The translations under genes and the position numbers were made by a program. Under the pieces are notes generated by a model. That model was not told where the DNA came from and did no database searches. It saw only the letters and a program-made list of their open reading frames with translations. DNA of 64,000 nt from Flavobacterium sp. (GTDB lineage: Bacteria > Bacteroidota > Bacteroidia > Flavobacteriales > Flavobacteriaceae). The stretch lies in the NCBI RefSeq assembly GCF_017744675.1, contig NZ_JAGIAV010000002.1, positions 718,313-782,312 on the forward strand, given 5' to 3'. Positions 62,035 to 64,000 of this stretch are shown here, piece after piece; within the stretch, counting starts at the first letter, position 1, and every line of letters begins with the position of its first letter.

Positions 62035-63657
62035 TTATTTCTTATTATCAAGAACTTCACTCATTACTTTAGCTTCAGTTCCATTTGGAAAAGTGACCTT
62101 AATTTTTTGAGCTATTGTCGGAGCAATCTCTGTAATGGCCTTCTTATCATACGATTCCCCTTTTTTGATATGCCAGCCATAAAAAATAGCAGGAACATGA
62201 GTATCATAACTATAAATTGTTCCATGAGATGTTCCTGTCGCAGTATATTCAATCACTCCTGGTTTATCTACTATAACTAAATCTCCATTCTGTGTTACAT
62301 CATAACCTTTAGCTACAAAATTTAGAGCATAATCATTTCCAGCATTCGCTAAAACTTCTTCTTCGGTGAAAACTTTTTTAACTTGCGGTTGAGTAATTAA
62401 AAAATCTTTAAAAGCTTGTTTGACTTTAGTAAGATCTAACTTTTTGTCTTTTATAATTTGTTTGTTGAAGAAAACATTAAAGTTTGAATAATTCTGAATT
62501 AAATCAACACCATATGTTTTAGTTGAAAAATCCTGTAAACTTTTCTTAACCTCTTTAGAAGGATAATTATCTACATTGTATTTGCGATCTTTCAAATAAA
62601 TTACGTTTTCAGCTCCAGCGTGGTCGGCTGTCAAGAAAAGCAAGTAATTCCCTTTACCAACCGTTTTATCCAAATAAGCTAAAAAGTCAGCAATTGTTTG
62701 ATCCAATCTCAAATAAGTATCTTGAAGCTCCATAGATCTTGGACCAAGTAAATGCCCTACGTAATCTGTAGAAGAAAAACTAACTGTCAAGAAATCTGTA
62801 ATATTATCTTTTCCTAACTCTTCTTTTTCAATTGCTCTCTTTGCAAATTCAGCTAATAAATCATTTCCAAAAGGAGTAGCGCGAATAACACCAGCATCAT
62901 TTTTCTCATACATAGATTTCAAATCGTATGGAAAAACCGGCGCTGCACTTCCATACAATTTCCCTTCATAAGGATTATTATCAGGAAGACTTTCATTGTA
63001 AACCGAAGCAGGTTTATACAAATCCCAGCCTTTATTGATATATTTTAAGTAGTTTTTCTCATTATTGAACTCAGTAACCCAATCAGGTAATTTGTCACCG
63101 TAAAATGTACTAGAAATAAAAGAACCAGTTTTACTGTACCAAAATGCCCAGTTAGCAAAATGTCCAGCTGGCAATATAGCACCACGATCTTTTAAACTCA
63201 TTCCTATTACCTTTCCGTTAAAATTAGTAGCCATTCTAACTTCATCAGTAATTGTGGTGCTTTGAAGATTTTTAGGAGACATTGCTCCTTCTTCGGCAGT
63301 GCCATCGCCTACAGTTTTAACTCCCGCATCGTCTGTGCAATACATTTCTTTTCCAAGAGTTCTGCTGAACCACTCGTTACCAACAATTCCGTGAGTAGCA
63401 GGTGTTGTACCCGTATAGATAGAAGCATGTCCAGGAGCAGTGTAAGTTGGCATATAATTATAATGCATATTTTGGAAAGTAAATCCATCATTCATTAATC
63501 TCTTAAAGCCGTTTGGAGAAAAATCATCTGAAAAGCGATATAAATATTCCATTTTCATTTGATCGACAACTATACCCACAACTAACTTTGGACGTTGTTG
63601 TTGCGCACTTAAACCTGTAACAGCAAGAAGTGCTAACAATAAAATATTTTTCTTCAT
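62035..63657 (-). CDS. pafA: PafA-type alkaline phosphatase
   Basis: 540 residues from MKKNILLLALLAVTGLSAQ, a signal peptide; the frame opens nine codons earlier. Residues match the known PafA active site: nucleophile T73 (PTYTAPGHAS), N94 (IVGNEWF), K156 and R158 (SLKDRGA), plus late TADHAGAEN. In the characterised Elizabethkingia enzyme these are T79, N100, K162 and R164. PafA releases phosphate from organic monoesters in the periplasm and resists phosphate inhibition. A -7 box, TATTTTTG on the minus strand (63682-63689), precedes it. Confidence 0.93.
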   Translation of the reverse strand: MKKNILLLALLAVTGLSAQQQRPKLVVGIVVDQMKMEYLYRFSDDFSPNGFKRLMNDGFTFQNMHYNYMPTYTAPGHASIYTGTTPATHGIVGNEWFSRTLGKEMYCTDDAGVKTVGDGTAEEGAMSPKNLQSTTITDEVRMATNFNGKVIGMSLKDRGAILPAGHFANWAFWYSKTGSFISSTFYGDKLPDWVTEFNNEKNYLKYINKGWDLYKPASVYNESLPDNNPYEGKLYGSAAPVFPYDLKSMYEKNDAGVIRATPFGNDLLAEFAKRAIEKEELGKDNITDFLTVSFSSTDYVGHLLGPRSMELQDTYLRLDQTIADFLAYLDKTVGKGNYLLFLTADHAGAENVIYLKDRKYNVDNYPSKEVKKSLQDFSTKTYGVDLIQNYSNFNVFFNKQIIKDKKLDLTKVKQAFKDFLITQPQVKKVFTEEEVLANAGNDYALNFVAKGYDVTQNGDLVIVDKPGVIEYTATGTSHGTIYSYDTHVPAIFYGWHIKKGESYDKKAITEIAPTIAQKIKVTFPNGTEAKVMSEVLDNKK

Positions 63658-63681
63658 GTTTAAAATAAAATAATTGAAACA

Positions 63682-63689
63682 CAAAAATA
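63682..63689 (-). promoter_or_regulatory. -7 box of pafA
   Basis: The minus strand reads TATTTTTG, matching TAnnTTTG, 24 bp before the start codon. Confidence 0.45.
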
Positions 63690-63780
63690 CTCATTCAAAT
63701 CCAAAAAGTCTAAATTATCAATCTTTAACCTCTGCAATTGACTATAATTTAACACTTATTAAACCATTAGGATTACAATC

Positions 63781-63905
63781 ATGGCGTTTCCCTTAGGGCC
63801 GTGCTGTCCGCTGTATCTTTTGCGGCAGGGAGTTTAGGGGATGCTGGAAGATTGGTTTTCCGCAAAAGGATGCCGCTTCCATCACTAACGCGGGTTTCGG
63901 GCAGT
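63781..63905. repeat. Dispersed structured element, copy B
   Basis: Order of parts: GCTGTCCGCT, then CTTTTGCGG (63817-63825) pairing with CCGCAAAAG (63860-63868) around a 34-nt loop, then GGATGCCGCTTCCATC and CTAACGCGG. It has the same order as copy A at 49.0 kb. It is more GC-rich than the genes around it. The only open frame in it is not supported. Confidence 0.7.
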
Positions 63906-63955
63906 CTGGAGCTTTCGTTTTTACGTAAAAAAAAACAGAAAAGCTTATAAAACAG

Positions 63956-63984
63956 AAAACCCCATCCGGATTGGATAGGGTTTT
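63956..63984. terminator. Possible terminator near the right edge
   Basis: AAAACCC pairs with GGGTTTT and ATCC with GGAT, one mismatch, loop GGATT. The gene it ends is outside the window. Confidence 0.5.
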
Positions 63985-64000
63985 CAAAAGAAAGGCGACG

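Noticed and set aside
63793..63987. 64-codon minus-strand frame at the right edge
   Set aside because: It lies in the dispersed structured element (copy B) and in a terminator-like hairpin; no protein features.

Overview
The window looks like chromosomal DNA of a Flavobacterium-type member of the Bacteroidota, close to F. johnsoniae as I remember that genome. The reasons are the low GC content, the TAnnTTTG promoter boxes in front of many genes with weak Shine-Dalgarno sequences, and family choices typical of the group: PafA phosphatase, LytTR/LytS-type two-component pairs, SusC-like plug domains, a two-subunit methylmalonyl-CoA mutase and a long-form GAPDH. I see no prophage, integrase, insertion sequence, CRISPR array or rRNA. 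Most of the window is ordinary core genome.

Layout. 1-3 kb: an AEC permease (cut by the window edge), a Crp/Fnr regulator, a DoxX-like membrane protein, and an Rrf2 regulator next to an NAD(P)-binding oxidoreductase. 3-8 kb: MeaB chaperone GTPase, a LtaS-like membrane sulfatase and a MATE exporter. 8-13 kb: three outer-membrane beta-barrel candidates around a LytTR response regulator and its LytS-like kinase. 13-17 kb: PPK2, a DUF6929-like protein and a prolyl oligopeptidase. 17-21.5 kb: an ECF sigma factor, a one-TM anti-sigma-like protein and a VWA protein; the last two share a SusC-type plug motif. A LURP-one-like protein follows. 21.5-27.2 kb: an SDR, an unknown beta-rich protein, MtaB, a secreted orphan, a GNAT, a Cof-type HAD and a DUF2007 protein. 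27-34.5 kb (minus strand): alpha/beta hydrolase, a one-domain helicase-like protein, an NtrC-like regulator without a DNA-binding domain, a NatAB-like ABC exporter, DnaJ and GrpE. 34.8-42.5 kb: tRNA-Trp, HisS, a MacB/FtsX-type permease, PrmC, GNAT, RibD plus a HAD, a YigZ/IMPACT protein and a thioesterase. 42.7-48 kb: DnaA, a low-MW phosphatase, an RsmI-like methylase, an orphan membrane protein, a methionine aminotransferase and a dienoyl-CoA-reductase-like SDR. 48-53 kb: Udk, a DivIC/FtsB protein and the methylmalonyl-CoA mutase operon, whose chaperone MeaB lies about 46 kb away. 53-57 kb: a lysozyme-like protein, MltG, GNAT and DapF, a cell-wall group. 57-64 kb: an HtrA protease, GAPDH, a divergent Lrp/alanine dehydrogenase pair and PafA.

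The most unusual material is in the gaps and in a few family variants. Many gaps hold snap-back repeats built from a short word that differs between loci (AATTCCAA, CAGTCTCAGT, GCTTTAAGC, AACAAAG, CACGAATT, CGCAGAG). Six consecutive gaps on the minus strand between 26.8 and 31.7 kb each hold one. Two copies of a different dispersed element, with a CTTTTG...CAAAAG stem, lie at 49.03-49.15 kb and 63.78-63.90 kb. Among proteins, the best leads are the sigma/plug/VWA module, an NtrC-like protein lacking its HTH and carrying GAFTSA, a lone RecA-like helicase domain with DDAD, and a DnaJ that keeps only two of the four zinc-finger repeats. I did not find an obvious new defence system or biosynthetic cluster.
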